DNA of 64,000 bases from Mageeibacillus sp. UBA4314 (GTDB lineage Bacteria; Bacillota; Clostridia; Saccharofermentanales; Saccharofermentanaceae): assembly GCA_002394605.1 (NCBI GenBank), contig DGUI01000003.1, forward strand, positions 1,874 to 65,873, in the 5' to 3' direction. A program made the position numbers and the translations under genes. Of this stretch, positions 40,227 through 48,383 are shown piece by piece; the stretch's first letter is position 1; every line of letters begins with the position of its first letter. The notes under the pieces were generated by a model. It did no database searches. It had not been told where the DNA came from and saw nothing but the letters and a program-made list of their open reading frames with translations.

Positions 40227-41819
40227 ATGAGACAGAAACCAGTAGTTTTGATGGTTCTTGACGGTTACGGGATCTCGGAGAACCCCGAGGCAAACGCAGT
40301 TGCTATGGCAAATACACCGGTAATGGACAAGCTCCGTTCCGAGTGCCCCTATGTGAAGGGCTTCGCATCAGGCCTTGCAGTCGGACTTCCCGACGGCCAG
40401 ATGGGCAACTCTGAGGTAGGTCACATGAACATCGGTTCAGGAAGGATCATCTATCAGGATCTCACTCTCATTACGAAATACATCGAGGACGGCGTTTTCT
40501 TTGAGAACGAGGAACTCCTCCGCGCCATCAATAACTGCAAGGAGAAGGGCTCTGACCTTCACATCTGGGGTCTCCTGTCAGACGGCGGCGTTCACAGCCA
40601 CAACACACACCTCTATGCTCTGATCGAGATGTGCAAGAGGAATGGCCTCGACCGCGTTTATGTTCATCCTTTCTTCGACGGACGTGATACACCTCCGGCA
40701 TCCGGCAAGGATTATCTGCAGCAGCTCATCGATAAGATGAATGAGATCGGCTGCGGTAAGGTGGCATCCATGTCTGGCCGTTACTATGCAATGGACAGGG
40801 ACAACAACTGGGACCGTATCCAGAAGGCATATGATTCACTCGTCATCGGCGAGGGCGTCAAGGATACAGATCCTGTTGCAGCAATGCAGAAATCATACGA
40901 TGCAGGAGTAACGGACGAGTTCGTTCTTCCTACTGTTATCGTAAATGAGGACGGATCACCCGTATCACTCGTTAAGCCTGATGATTCCATCATCTTCTTC
41001 AACTTCCGTCCCGACCGTGCACGTGAGATAACAAAGGCATTCTGTTTTGCAGATTCCGACATTGAGGCTCAGCCCGGTGATGCGGCAGATCCGAAGTGCA
41101 TCAAGTTCCTGAAGAGACATAACGGCTTCATGCCCCTCACATATGTATGCTTCAAGGACTATGACGAGACTATCCCTAACAAGTTCGTTGCATTCAAGAA
41201 GGAAGAGATCGTTAATACTCTTGGTGAATATCTTGCAAACAACGGACTCAAGCAGCTCCGTATAGCCGAGACAGAGAAGTATGCACACGTTACATTCTTC
41301 TTCAACGGAGGTATCGAGGAACCCAATAAGGATGAGGACCGTACACTCGTTAACTCACCCAAGGTTGCAACTTATGATCTCCAGCCTGAGATGAGCGCTC
41401 CCGAAGTATCCGAGAAGCTCGACGCTGCCATCACATCCGGTAAGTATGATGTCATCATCATCAACTTCGCCAACCCTGACATGGTAGGCCACACAGGTGT
41501 TCTCAAAGCAGCTATCGCAGCAGTTGAGAGGATCGACCAGTGCGTAGGCGCTGCAGTCGATGCAGTCAAGCAGATGGATGGCGTACTCTTCATCTGTGCC
41601 GACCACGGTAATGCAGAACAGATGATCAACTACGAGACAGGAGAGCCTCACACGGCTCATACCACAAATCCTGTTCCGTTCATCCTCTACAACTATGATC
41701 CTTCATACACTCTCCGCGAGGGCGGCAGACTGTGCGACATAGCACCTACGCTGCTCCAGATAATGGGACTGCCTCAGCCCAAGGAGATGACCGGTGAGTC
41801 ACTGCTGATCAAGAAGTAA
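40227..41819 (+). CDS. gpmI: 2,3-bisphosphoglycerate-independent phosphoglycerate mutase
   Basis: 530 residues, slightly longer than the usual ~510. Alkaline-phosphatase-superfamily enzyme of glycolysis converting 3- to 2-phosphoglycerate with two Mn ions. Visible: VLDGYGIS, the phospho-serine loop MGNSEVGHMNIGSGR, FDGRDTPP, FFNFRPDRAR, INFANPDMVGHTG, ADHGNAEQM and HTAHTTNPVPFI. Codon use resembles highly expressed genes. Own promoter and terminator, so it is transcribed alone, outside the usual gap-pgk-tpi operon. Confidence 0.97.
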   Translation: MRQKPVVLMVLDGYGISENPEANAVAMANTPVMDKLRSECPYVKGFASGLAVGLPDGQMGNSEVGHMNIGSGRIIYQDLTLITKYIEDGVFFENEELLRAINNCKEKGSDLHIWGLLSDGGVHSHNTHLYALIEMCKRNGLDRVYVHPFFDGRDTPPASGKDYLQQLIDKMNEIGCGKVASMSGRYYAMDRDNNWDRIQKAYDSLVIGEGVKDTDPVAAMQKSYDAGVTDEFVLPTVIVNEDGSPVSLVKPDDSIIFFNFRPDRAREITKAFCFADSDIEAQPGDAADPKCIKFLKRHNGFMPLTYVCFKDYDETIPNKFVAFKKEEIVNTLGEYLANNGLKQLRIAETEKYAHVTFFFNGGIEEPNKDEDRTLVNSPKVATYDLQPEMSAPEVSEKLDAAITSGKYDVIIINFANPDMVGHTGVLKAAIAAVERIDQCVGAAVDAVKQMDGVLFICADHGNAEQMINYETGEPHTAHTTNPVPFILYNYDPSYTLREGGRLCDIAPTLLQIMGLPQPKEMTGESLLIKK

Positions 41820-41829
41820 ACATGATATA

Positions 41830-41855
41830 GGCCGTCTGCGGGCGGCCGTTTTTTT
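41830..41855 (+). terminator. Terminator after gpmI
   Basis: Stem GGCCGTC / GGCGGCC (with one G-T pair), loop TGCG, followed by seven T's. Confidence 0.85.
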
Positions 41856-41977
41856 GCATACTCAGATGGCCGGTCTGCCCACATCAGCTCCGTTATGACA
41901 AATCCACAAAATTAACGAGATTTTTTAATCGCGATACTATAAAATAGATCGGGTAGAAAATTACGGAGATGAATACC

Positions 41978-42409
41978 ATGTCACACATTACAGTTCATGA
42001 ACACAAGGTCCAGTACTATGAGACTGACCAGATGGCGATCGCCCATCATTCAAATTACATCAGGTGGTTCGAAGAAGCCAGGATCAAGCTTTTCGATGAG
42101 CTTGGGATCGGCTATAAGGAGTCTGAGGAGAAGGGAATAATAAGTCCCGTTGTTTCGGTAGAGGCAAACTATAAGAATATGAGCAGGTTCTACGACGATC
42201 TTCTGATCAAGGTATGGATCGTCGATTACACCGGTGTGCGTGCCACCCTGAGATATGAGGTAACCGACAAGGCAACAGGTGAGTTAAGGTGCACGGGCAA
42301 GAGCAAACACTGCTTCATCAACCCAGAAGGCAGGGTAATATCGATCAGGAAGGTATCACCTGAAGGTCACAGGATCCTGGAAGAAGCATGCGTTAAGGAG
42401 GAAGGATAA
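41978..42409 (+). CDS. YbgC-type acyl-CoA thioesterase
   Basis: 143 residues, single hot-dog fold. The YYETDQMAIAHHSNYIRWFEEAR segment is the family signature (Asp and the following His/Asn near the active site). It hydrolyses acyl-CoA or acyl-ACP thioesters; substrate unknown. The ATG at 41978 is preferred to 41969, which abuts GGAG. Followed by trxB after two bases, so the two are co-transcribed. Confidence 0.9.
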   Translation: MSHITVHEHKVQYYETDQMAIAHHSNYIRWFEEARIKLFDELGIGYKESEEKGIISPVVSVEANYKNMSRFYDDLLIKVWIVDYTGVRATLRYEVTDKATGELRCTGKSKHCFINPEGRVISIRKVSPEGHRILEEACVKEEG

Positions 42410-42411
42410 TA

Positions 42412-43323
42412 ATGGCAGACATAGTTATAATCGGAGCAGGTCCTGCGGGAATGTCCGCAGCAATATATGCGAGAAGGGCGGGGATGAGTACCGTCGTATA
42501 CGAAGCAAGTATGTACGGCGGTCAGATCGTCAATACGCCTGAGGTTGAGAACTATCCTGCGATACAGAAGATATCCGGATTTGATTTCGCGACGAACCTT
42601 TATGATCAGATGACTAACCTCGGTGCCGAACTCAGGATGGAACCGGTCGTGGCGATCGAGGGCGATGCTGCTAACGGCTTTAAGGTCAGGAGCGAGTATT
42701 CATCAGAAGATGCCAAGGCTGTCATCATCGCTACAGGTGCCAAGAACAGGCAGATGGGGATCGATGGTGAAGAGCGTCTTACAGGTCACGGCATATCATA
42801 CTGCGCCACATGCGATGGTGCCTTCTTCAAGGGGCAGGATGTTGCAGTGTTCGGCGGCGGCAATACCGCAGTTGAAGATGCACTTTATCTTGCCAATATG
42901 TGCAATAAGGTGTTCCTGATCCACAGACGTAATGAGTTCAGAGCCGAGAATGCTCTGGTCGAGCAGGCGAGAGCCAATGATAAGATCGAGATCATCACGC
43001 CTAAGATCGTAACAGGTCTCAAGGGAGAGGATAAGCTTACGGCGATCAGCCTTACGGACATGGCTGACGGCAGGGAACAGATGATCGATGTGGCAGCACT
43101 CTTTGTTGCGATCGGACAGGTTCCTGCAGCGGCTCCTTTTGCGGCGCTGGTGGCTCAGGAGAACGGATATATTGTTGCAGGTGAAGACTGCAGGACAAGT
43201 GCTGAAGGAATATTCGTTGCAGGTGACGGAAGGACCAAGAATGTAAGACAGCTTACGACTGCAGCAGCTGATGGTGCAGTAGCGGCCCTCGCAGCCTGTG
43301 ACTTCGTCAGAGCAAACAGATAA
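42412..43323 (+). CDS. trxB: Thioredoxin-disulfide reductase
   Basis: 303 residues. FAD-binding GAGPAGMSAAIYARRAG, redox-active CATCDG, NADPH-binding GGGNTAVEDALYLA, and the C-terminal FAD motif VAGDGRTKNVRQLTTAAADGA. Transfers electrons from NADPH to thioredoxin. AAGGAGGAAGGATAA upstream gives a strong ribosome-binding site. The 3' end overlaps the convergent CPBP protease gene by 17 bases. The FAD motif has VAGDGRTK in place of the usual AGD-x-R/CxK, a minor variant. Confidence 0.95.
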   Translation: MADIVIIGAGPAGMSAAIYARRAGMSTVVYEASMYGGQIVNTPEVENYPAIQKISGFDFATNLYDQMTNLGAELRMEPVVAIEGDAANGFKVRSEYSSEDAKAVIIATGAKNRQMGIDGEERLTGHGISYCATCDGAFFKGQDVAVFGGGNTAVEDALYLANMCNKVFLIHRRNEFRAENALVEQARANDKIEIITPKIVTGLKGEDKLTAISLTDMADGREQMIDVAALFVAIGQVPAAAPFAALVAQENGYIVAGEDCRTSAEGIFVAGDGRTKNVRQLTTAAADGAVAALAACDFVRANR

Positions 43324-44296
43324 TAAGCCCGTTTGCTATCTTCGACATCATATCACTCTGCATCTTATTGAATGTAGGGGTTGTGATCATCAGGATCAGA
43401 CCACCGATGAACAGCAGGCATGTGATCACAGTGGCGATTATATAATTGCGCTCCAGCTTCTTAAATCTCTTATCCTGCTCCTCGCGGGTGGCATTCGGGT
43501 CACGGCGGGGAGAGAGGAGATGTACGCCTGCTGCGATGCCGAACGGAGCTGCGCAGAACAGCATCATGCCGGCACCCAGGGACATCAGGGGATCATAGTT
43601 TTCCATTAACTGGCTGACAGCATCTTCGCTTACTATCGCATCTCTGAACGCACCTACCACACTGCCAAGCGCATTCGTCGTGAAATGGAGCATGAGGGGG
43701 AGGAGGAAGTTATCCTTCTTTATCATCAGATATGCTGCTGCGGCACCCATGATCGTCGTGTTCAGGAACCTTATCGGATCGGTGTGCATGATACCGAAGA
43801 AGATACCGATGATGAGCATGACTGCCCATTCCTTTTTCCATGATCTGAAGTGTGAGAATACCGCGCCTCTCTCGATCGCTTCCTCACATATGGGAGCTAT
43901 TACCGCTACGGTCAGAAAAGACAGCAGCGGGTGAGGAAAAGTCAGTGCGTCGTTTATACTGCTTAGGACTTTGAAGAAAGTATCCGTCAGCACGGCAGAT
44001 GCAAGGTAGATGCTTATGAATCCGAACCCCAGGGAACCTGCCCACATGAATACGGTTCCGAAGAAGTCCCTTACAGTCAGTTTCCTGACCGGGAAGACTT
44101 CTTTGAGAGGTGTCTTCTTGGCGAGCGTATATGTTACCGCAAGCACTCCGAAAAGGAGCTCAGACAGTATGAGTCCTATGTATCCAAGATTCCTCTGAAG
44201 AAATGAACCTGCCGTCAGGAGCATTCCGAAAGCACCAACCTGAAGCAGGATGCCCTTCCACGGCTGCCACTTTTTTTGCGTTGTAAGTGTCCTCAT
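43307..44296 (-). CDS. CPBP-family intramembrane metalloprotease
   Basis: 329 residues, eight or so membrane helices. CPBP (Abi, CAAX-protease-like) motifs: EEAIERGAVFSHF (EExxxR), GIFFGIMH (FxxxH) and HFTTNALG (HxxxN). Possible roles are peptide processing or self-immunity; the target is unknown. It ends with a hydrophilic linker and one more helix. Single-gene unit, starting divergently from a small lipoprotein. Confidence 0.9.
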   Translation of the reverse strand: MRTLTTQKKWQPWKGILLQVGAFGMLLTAGSFLQRNLGYIGLILSELLFGVLAVTYTLAKKTPLKEVFPVRKLTVRDFFGTVFMWAGSLGFGFISIYLASAVLTDTFFKVLSSINDALTFPHPLLSFLTVAVIAPICEEAIERGAVFSHFRSWKKEWAVMLIIGIFFGIMHTDPIRFLNTTIMGAAAAYLMIKKDNFLLPLMLHFTTNALGSVVGAFRDAIVSEDAVSQLMENYDPLMSLGAGMMLFCAAPFGIAAGVHLLSPRRDPNATREEQDKRFKKLERNYIIATVITCLLFIGGLILMITTPTFNKMQSDMMSKIANGLIICLL

Positions 44297-44363
44297 TGAA
44301 AATATCTCACCCTTGTGTAATAATACTTCCGTATAAAGATAACATACAAAGGAAGGTCATGCT

Positions 44364-44906
44364 ATGAAGAATTTTACCAAGGTCATCGGATCTGTACTTC
44401 TTATCGGTTCAATGGCATTGTCTGTTGCGGGTTGTGCAGGTTTCAGTGCCATTACTGCAAGAGATTACAAGAGCGCGATCAAGGCAGTAACAGATCTTAA
44501 GAGCAGTGACATAAGTATAGAAGATGATACCGTTGTGAACAAGAAGGATGCACGCACTACTCTGAGAGCAAAAGAGGGTGATTGCTATTATGGCTTCATC
44601 GAATTTGAAGAGATCGATGATGCAACGGATTATTTCGAGGATGAGGTCTATGACAGTTTCCTTGATATGATCGAAGACAAGGATTTCGACGGTAACTACA
44701 GAGAGACATACAGCAAGAGTGCAGCAACAGGTTATGTCCTGGTCGACGGCGAGGGAGAAGCCGAAGGAGATTTCAATGGTGATGTATACGGCGGCGTATT
44801 CCTGAAAGACAACACGATCGTTATCGCCATGGCAACAAGCGGCAAGAACAAGGATAAGGACAAGATAGACGCAGTTCTTGACCAGATCAGCTATCCCAAG
44901 CCCTGA
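44364..44906 (+). CDS. Small lipoprotein of unknown function
   Basis: 180 residues. Signal peptide with lipobox SVAGC (Cys24). The rest is acidic and predicted mixed alpha/beta with many Asp/Lys; it looks like one compact domain with no recognised family. AAGGAAGG lies ten bases upstream. Monocistronic, ended by a terminator. Confidence 0.75.
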   Translation: MKNFTKVIGSVLLIGSMALSVAGCAGFSAITARDYKSAIKAVTDLKSSDISIEDDTVVNKKDARTTLRAKEGDCYYGFIEFEEIDDATDYFEDEVYDSFLDMIEDKDFDGNYRETYSKSAATGYVLVDGEGEAEGDFNGDVYGGVFLKDNTIVIAMATSGKNKDKDKIDAVLDQISYPKP

Positions 44907-44931
44907 CAGACTGTAAGATAACAAAAACAGC

Positions 44932-44970
44932 AAAAGACCCGACGGAGTTTTCCGGCGGGTCTTTCTTTTG
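44932..44970 (+). terminator. Terminator after the lipoprotein gene
   Basis: AAAGACCCG / CGGGTCTTT stem with an imperfect apical part, followed by CTTTTGT. Confidence 0.85.
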
Positions 44971-44995
44971 TACGATTATTAGCCCCATCTTGTAA

Positions 44996-45024
44996 TTTAC
45001 AAACATAAGTTCAGGTGATACAAT
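44996..45024 (+). promoter_or_regulatory. Promoter of the DUF4130-like gene
   Basis: TTTACA at 44996-45001, 17-base spacer, TACAAT at 45019-45024. Confidence 0.65.
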
Positions 45025-45056
45025 ACACTCACAACAGACAAAGGAGGGCAATGATC

Positions 45057-45767
45057 ATGAGCGGAACATACAGAAGATTCGCATACGACGGAACATATGA
45101 AGGCCTTTTGTGCGTGGCGGTCAAGTGCATTAATCTGAGGGTAGTTCCCGAACTGATCATGGTTGCCGGAGGAACGGCATACAGCCACGATGTCTGTTAT
45201 GTAAGGACCGATCTTGATATCGCCGGGAAGATGCACAGGTTTATCGGGGAGAGGGCCTGCGCGAGGACGCAGCAGATGGTGATGGATTGTTTTCTTACGG
45301 CGATGCCTGATAAGGAGAAGATGATCGTGAGCCTGATAGCGAAGGCTGTCAAGTTCGGTGCGTGCGTGGCAGACGATTATGATGATCAGATGATCAGAAG
45401 GATACAGCTGGCGATACTGGATCTGTACAGAGAGGAACAGTCTTACTTCATGTCATTTGAACCTGTGGTATATAATGATGTCACTACCTCGGTCATCAAT
45501 CCGAAGAACATAATCCTTCCCGTGATGAAGCATGATATATTAAGGAAGACTGATTATGATAATATGCTTATTTATGATACGAGGCACCATATGGTGCTCT
45601 ACAGGAATGATGAGTCCAATGACATCGTTGACATAAGGAAGCTCAGGATCGATCCGCAGAACAGGATCGAAGTGATCTGTGATGACATCTGGCAGTACCT
45701 TCTGACGGGAGCACATCTGAACGGAAGGATGAAGAAGACTGACAGATTGTGGTATGTGGCAGGGTAG
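45057..45767 (+). CDS. DUF4130/TIGR03915-like DNA-metabolism protein (tentative)
   Basis: 236 residues. The N-terminus FAYDGTYEGLLCVAVKCI matches the start of the TIGR03915 family, which usually accompanies a radical-SAM DNA-repair protein. A central helical block (ACARTQQMVMDCFLTA..KEKMIVSLIAKAVKFG) also fits, but the conserved C-terminal RFFP/W-type end could not be matched. No radical-SAM partner lies nearby. Start at 45057 taken because AAGGAGGG gives a nine-base spacing (45051 is too close). Assignment moderate; it could also be an unrelated protein with a similar N-terminus. Confidence 0.6.
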   Translation: MSGTYRRFAYDGTYEGLLCVAVKCINLRVVPELIMVAGGTAYSHDVCYVRTDLDIAGKMHRFIGERACARTQQMVMDCFLTAMPDKEKMIVSLIAKAVKFGACVADDYDDQMIRRIQLAILDLYREEQSYFMSFEPVVYNDVTTSVINPKNIILPVMKHDILRKTDYDNMLIYDTRHHMVLYRNDESNDIVDIRKLRIDPQNRIEVICDDIWQYLLTGAHLNGRMKKTDRLWYVAG

Positions 45768-45796
45768 CGCATATGAATCCGGCTTGTGATCTATGA

Positions 45797-45802
45797 TATA
45801 CT
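45797..45802 (+). promoter_or_regulatory. -10 box of aroK (leaderless arrangement)
   Basis: TATACT, then six bases ATCCAC and the ATG at 45809; no ribosome-binding site. -35 unclear. Confidence 0.45.
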
Positions 45803-45808
45803 ATCCAC

Positions 45809-46381
45809 ATGAAGAATGTGGTTATCAACGGCGGTGTCAGTTTTGTCAGATCAGTCATCCTTATCGGTATGCCGGGTTCCGGCAAGTCTACCATAGGGAG
45901 ATCTGTTGCCGAGTCCTGTGATATGAGATTCATCGATACTGATGATCTTCTGAAGGAGAAGCTTGGCATGTCTCTGCAGGAGTATATCGATGTGCACGGC
46001 AGAGATGCTTTCGCGAAGGAAGAAGAGAAGTTTCTTACGGGATTTGAGACCGGTGAGGAGAAGGTCGTAGTTGCAACGGGTGGCAGTGCCGTGCTGTATC
46101 CGGAGGCTGTTGCCAATCTGAAGAAGCAGGGGACTGTCGTATTCCTGGATTGCGATCTTCCGACATTGAAGAAGAGATTATGGAATTTTGAATCGCGCGG
46201 CATAGTCCTTGAGTCTGACGAGGAGAAGGAGGAGGCGATACTTAATCTCTATATGGAGAGGGAGCCGCTCTACTACAAGGCCTGTGATGTCAGGATAGAC
46301 CAGAACAGGAAGAGCAGGAATGCAGTCGTGAAGCAGTTGATCAGTGAGGTGAGGAAGTATGAAGCAGACAAGGGATTATGA
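45809..46381 (+). CDS. aroK: Shikimate kinase
   Basis: 190 residues. P-loop GMPGSGKSTIG, substrate-binding FIDTDDLL and GRDAFAKEEEK, ATGGSAVL (GGG-type motif with Ser), and the lid arginine segment MEREPLYYKACD. Phosphorylates shikimate in aromatic amino acid synthesis. It stands alone, without other aro genes in view. About 13 extra residues precede the core fold. The last 23 bases overlap the next gene, so the two are coupled. Confidence 0.92.
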   Translation: MKNVVINGGVSFVRSVILIGMPGSGKSTIGRSVAESCDMRFIDTDDLLKEKLGMSLQEYIDVHGRDAFAKEEEKFLTGFETGEEKVVVATGGSAVLYPEAVANLKKQGTVVFLDCDLPTLKKRLWNFESRGIVLESDEEKEEAILNLYMEREPLYYKACDVRIDQNRKSRNAVVKQLISEVRKYEADKGL

Positions 46382-47582
46382 GTGCTTTCATGTTTCCGGG
46401 AAGGCTGAGAATGCTATAAGAAGAGGTCATCCGTGGGTATATGATACACAGATCACGGATGATATCACGGATGATGTTCCCAATGGAAGCATAGTCGATG
46501 TCCTGTCTTCGAACGGTAAGTATCTCGGTTCTGGATTCCTCAGCAGGAACAGTAAGATAAGGATAAGGATATTAAGTAATAACGCGAATGAGACTTTCGG
46601 ACAGGAATTCTGGGGAAGGCGCGTTAAGTATGCATTAGACTACAGGAAGACTGTCATGGGGGATGATTATTCCTGCTGCAGGCTGATCCACGGAGAGTCA
46701 GACGGCATCCCCGGGCTTACGGTGGACAGGTATAGTGATCTGTTGTCCGCGGAGGTATTGTCCTATGGCACTGAGCAGGTCAAGGAATGGATATACGATG
46801 CTCTGATCAAGTGCCTAGCAGAGGACGGAGTTACCATCAGGGGAATATATGAGCGCAATGAGAATGCATTAAGGATCAAGGAAGGTCTGGATCAGTATAA
46901 GGGGTGGTATAAGACACCTGAGGATGATGATCCTACGGCCGAGATCTGTGAGAACGGCATCAGGTATACTGTAGATGTTGCCGAAGGACAGAAGACCGGT
47001 TTCTTTCTTGATCAGAAGTACAACAGACTCCAGGTCGCGAAGATAAGCAGGGGTAAGACCGTATTGGACTGCTTTACCCACACCGGATCGTTCGGACTTA
47101 ACGCGGCCATGGGAGGTGCGGAGCATGTTACATGTGTTGACGTATCCCAGACAGCGGTCGACATGGCAAGACATAACGCACAGATCAATGGTCTTGAAGA
47201 CAAGATGGATTTCATGTGTGAGGATGTCTTTGAATTACTCCCGAAGCTGGCATCAGAGTCGGGTTACAGATATGACCTGATCATTCTGGATCCGCCTGCA
47301 TTTACCAAGAGCAGGGCAACTGCGGCTAATGCAAAACGCGGATACAAGGAGATCAATTACAGAGCCATGAAGTATCTCCCGAGGGGCGGATATCTTGCGA
47401 CATGTTCCTGTTCTCATTTTATGAGCAATGAGGATTTTAAGCGCATGCTCATGTCTGCTGCATCTGATGCCGGAGTGAGCCTGAAGCTTATCGAGGAGAG
47501 ACGGGCAGCACCCGATCACCCGGTTGCTATGGCGATCGATGAGACAGATTATCTTAAATTTTATTTATTGCAAGTGGTGTAA
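46359..47582 (+). CDS. RlmI-like 23S rRNA (cytosine-5-)methyltransferase with PUA domain
   Basis: 407 residues. N-terminal PUA-like domain (GHPWVYDTQI, LGSGFLSRNSKIRIRIL), a central beta domain, and a C-terminal Rossmann core (TGFFLDQKYNR, DCFTHTGSFGLNAAMGGA, LIILDPPAFTKS). Methylates C5 of a cytosine in 23S rRNA by analogy with RlmI; exact site not shown. GAGGAAG precedes the ATG inside the aroK reading frame. SurE follows after three bases. Confidence 0.92.
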   Translation: MKQTRDYECFHVSGKAENAIRRGHPWVYDTQITDDITDDVPNGSIVDVLSSNGKYLGSGFLSRNSKIRIRILSNNANETFGQEFWGRRVKYALDYRKTVMGDDYSCCRLIHGESDGIPGLTVDRYSDLLSAEVLSYGTEQVKEWIYDALIKCLAEDGVTIRGIYERNENALRIKEGLDQYKGWYKTPEDDDPTAEICENGIRYTVDVAEGQKTGFFLDQKYNRLQVAKISRGKTVLDCFTHTGSFGLNAAMGGAEHVTCVDVSQTAVDMARHNAQINGLEDKMDFMCEDVFELLPKLASESGYRYDLIILDPPAFTKSRATAANAKRGYKEINYRAMKYLPRGGYLATCSCSHFMSNEDFKRMLMSAASDAGVSLKLIEERRAAPDHPVAMAIDETDYLKFYLLQVV

Positions 47583-47585
47583 GAT

Positions 47586-48383
47586 ATGAACATTTTGATT
47601 ACTAATGATGACGGTTATTATTCACCCGGGATCACGGCATTGGCTGATGCACTGTCCGTGGACAACAAAGTATTTGTAATAGCCCCGGAAGGCAACAGAT
47701 CCGGCAAGGGAATGTCTGTTCATATCTCCGTTCCTCTTGAGTATAAGAAGGTTGGTGAGGGCAGGTACACATGTTCCGGCAATCCGGTCGACTGTATCGT
47801 AGCCGGAACGAAGGCCAATATCCTGGACGCGAAGATAGACCTTGTCATATCAGGCATAAATAAAGGCCCCAATCTCGGAACGGACATCATGTATTCCGGA
47901 ACCTGCAGTGCAGCTAAGCAGGCGACACTGTTTGGCATACCTGCGGTCGCCGTCAGTCTGAACATCACGGGCGACAAGGATTGGGATGATGACAGCAATT
48001 GGGATTACGGTCCGCTCGCTTCATTTATCGCAGGGAACCTTAAGGAACTTGCAGCTCTTACCAGGCCGTCGATTATCGGTGAAGATGTCTGTTATGATAC
48101 GGGGATATTTGTTAATATCAACGCTTTCGATCCGGAACAGTATAAGGGCGTGAAGCAGACCACATGCTGTTTCATGAAGCATGACGGTCAGGCAGAACTT
48201 GACATAACGGAAGACAACAAGGGTGATTTCACGTCAGTGTTCTGGGGTGTCAGTTCCAAGGCATGCAGAAGGGAAGGATCAGATTACCAGGCGTGCAAAG
48301 ACGGATACATATCACTGTCCAGGGTCGCAGTAGATCCTACTACGGAACCCATGGATATAAGCAATATCACTTGGAGATTATAG
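47586..48383 (+). CDS. surE: 5'/3'-nucleotidase SurE
   Basis: 265 residues. Metal-binding ITNDDGYYSPGI, APEGNRSGKGMSVH, SGINKGPNLGTDIMYSGTCSAA and the terminal SLSRVAVDPT. Dephosphorylates nucleoside monophosphates and, in some species, polyphosphate. Transcribed with the RlmI-like gene. The 3' end overlaps trkH on the other strand by 17 bases. Confidence 0.95.
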   Translation: MNILITNDDGYYSPGITALADALSVDNKVFVIAPEGNRSGKGMSVHISVPLEYKKVGEGRYTCSGNPVDCIVAGTKANILDAKIDLVISGINKGPNLGTDIMYSGTCSAAKQATLFGIPAVAVSLNITGDKDWDDDSNWDYGPLASFIAGNLKELAALTRPSIIGEDVCYDTGIFVNINAFDPEQYKGVKQTTCCFMKHDGQAELDITEDNKGDFTSVFWGVSSKACRREGSDYQACKDGYISLSRVAVDPTTEPMDISNITWRL

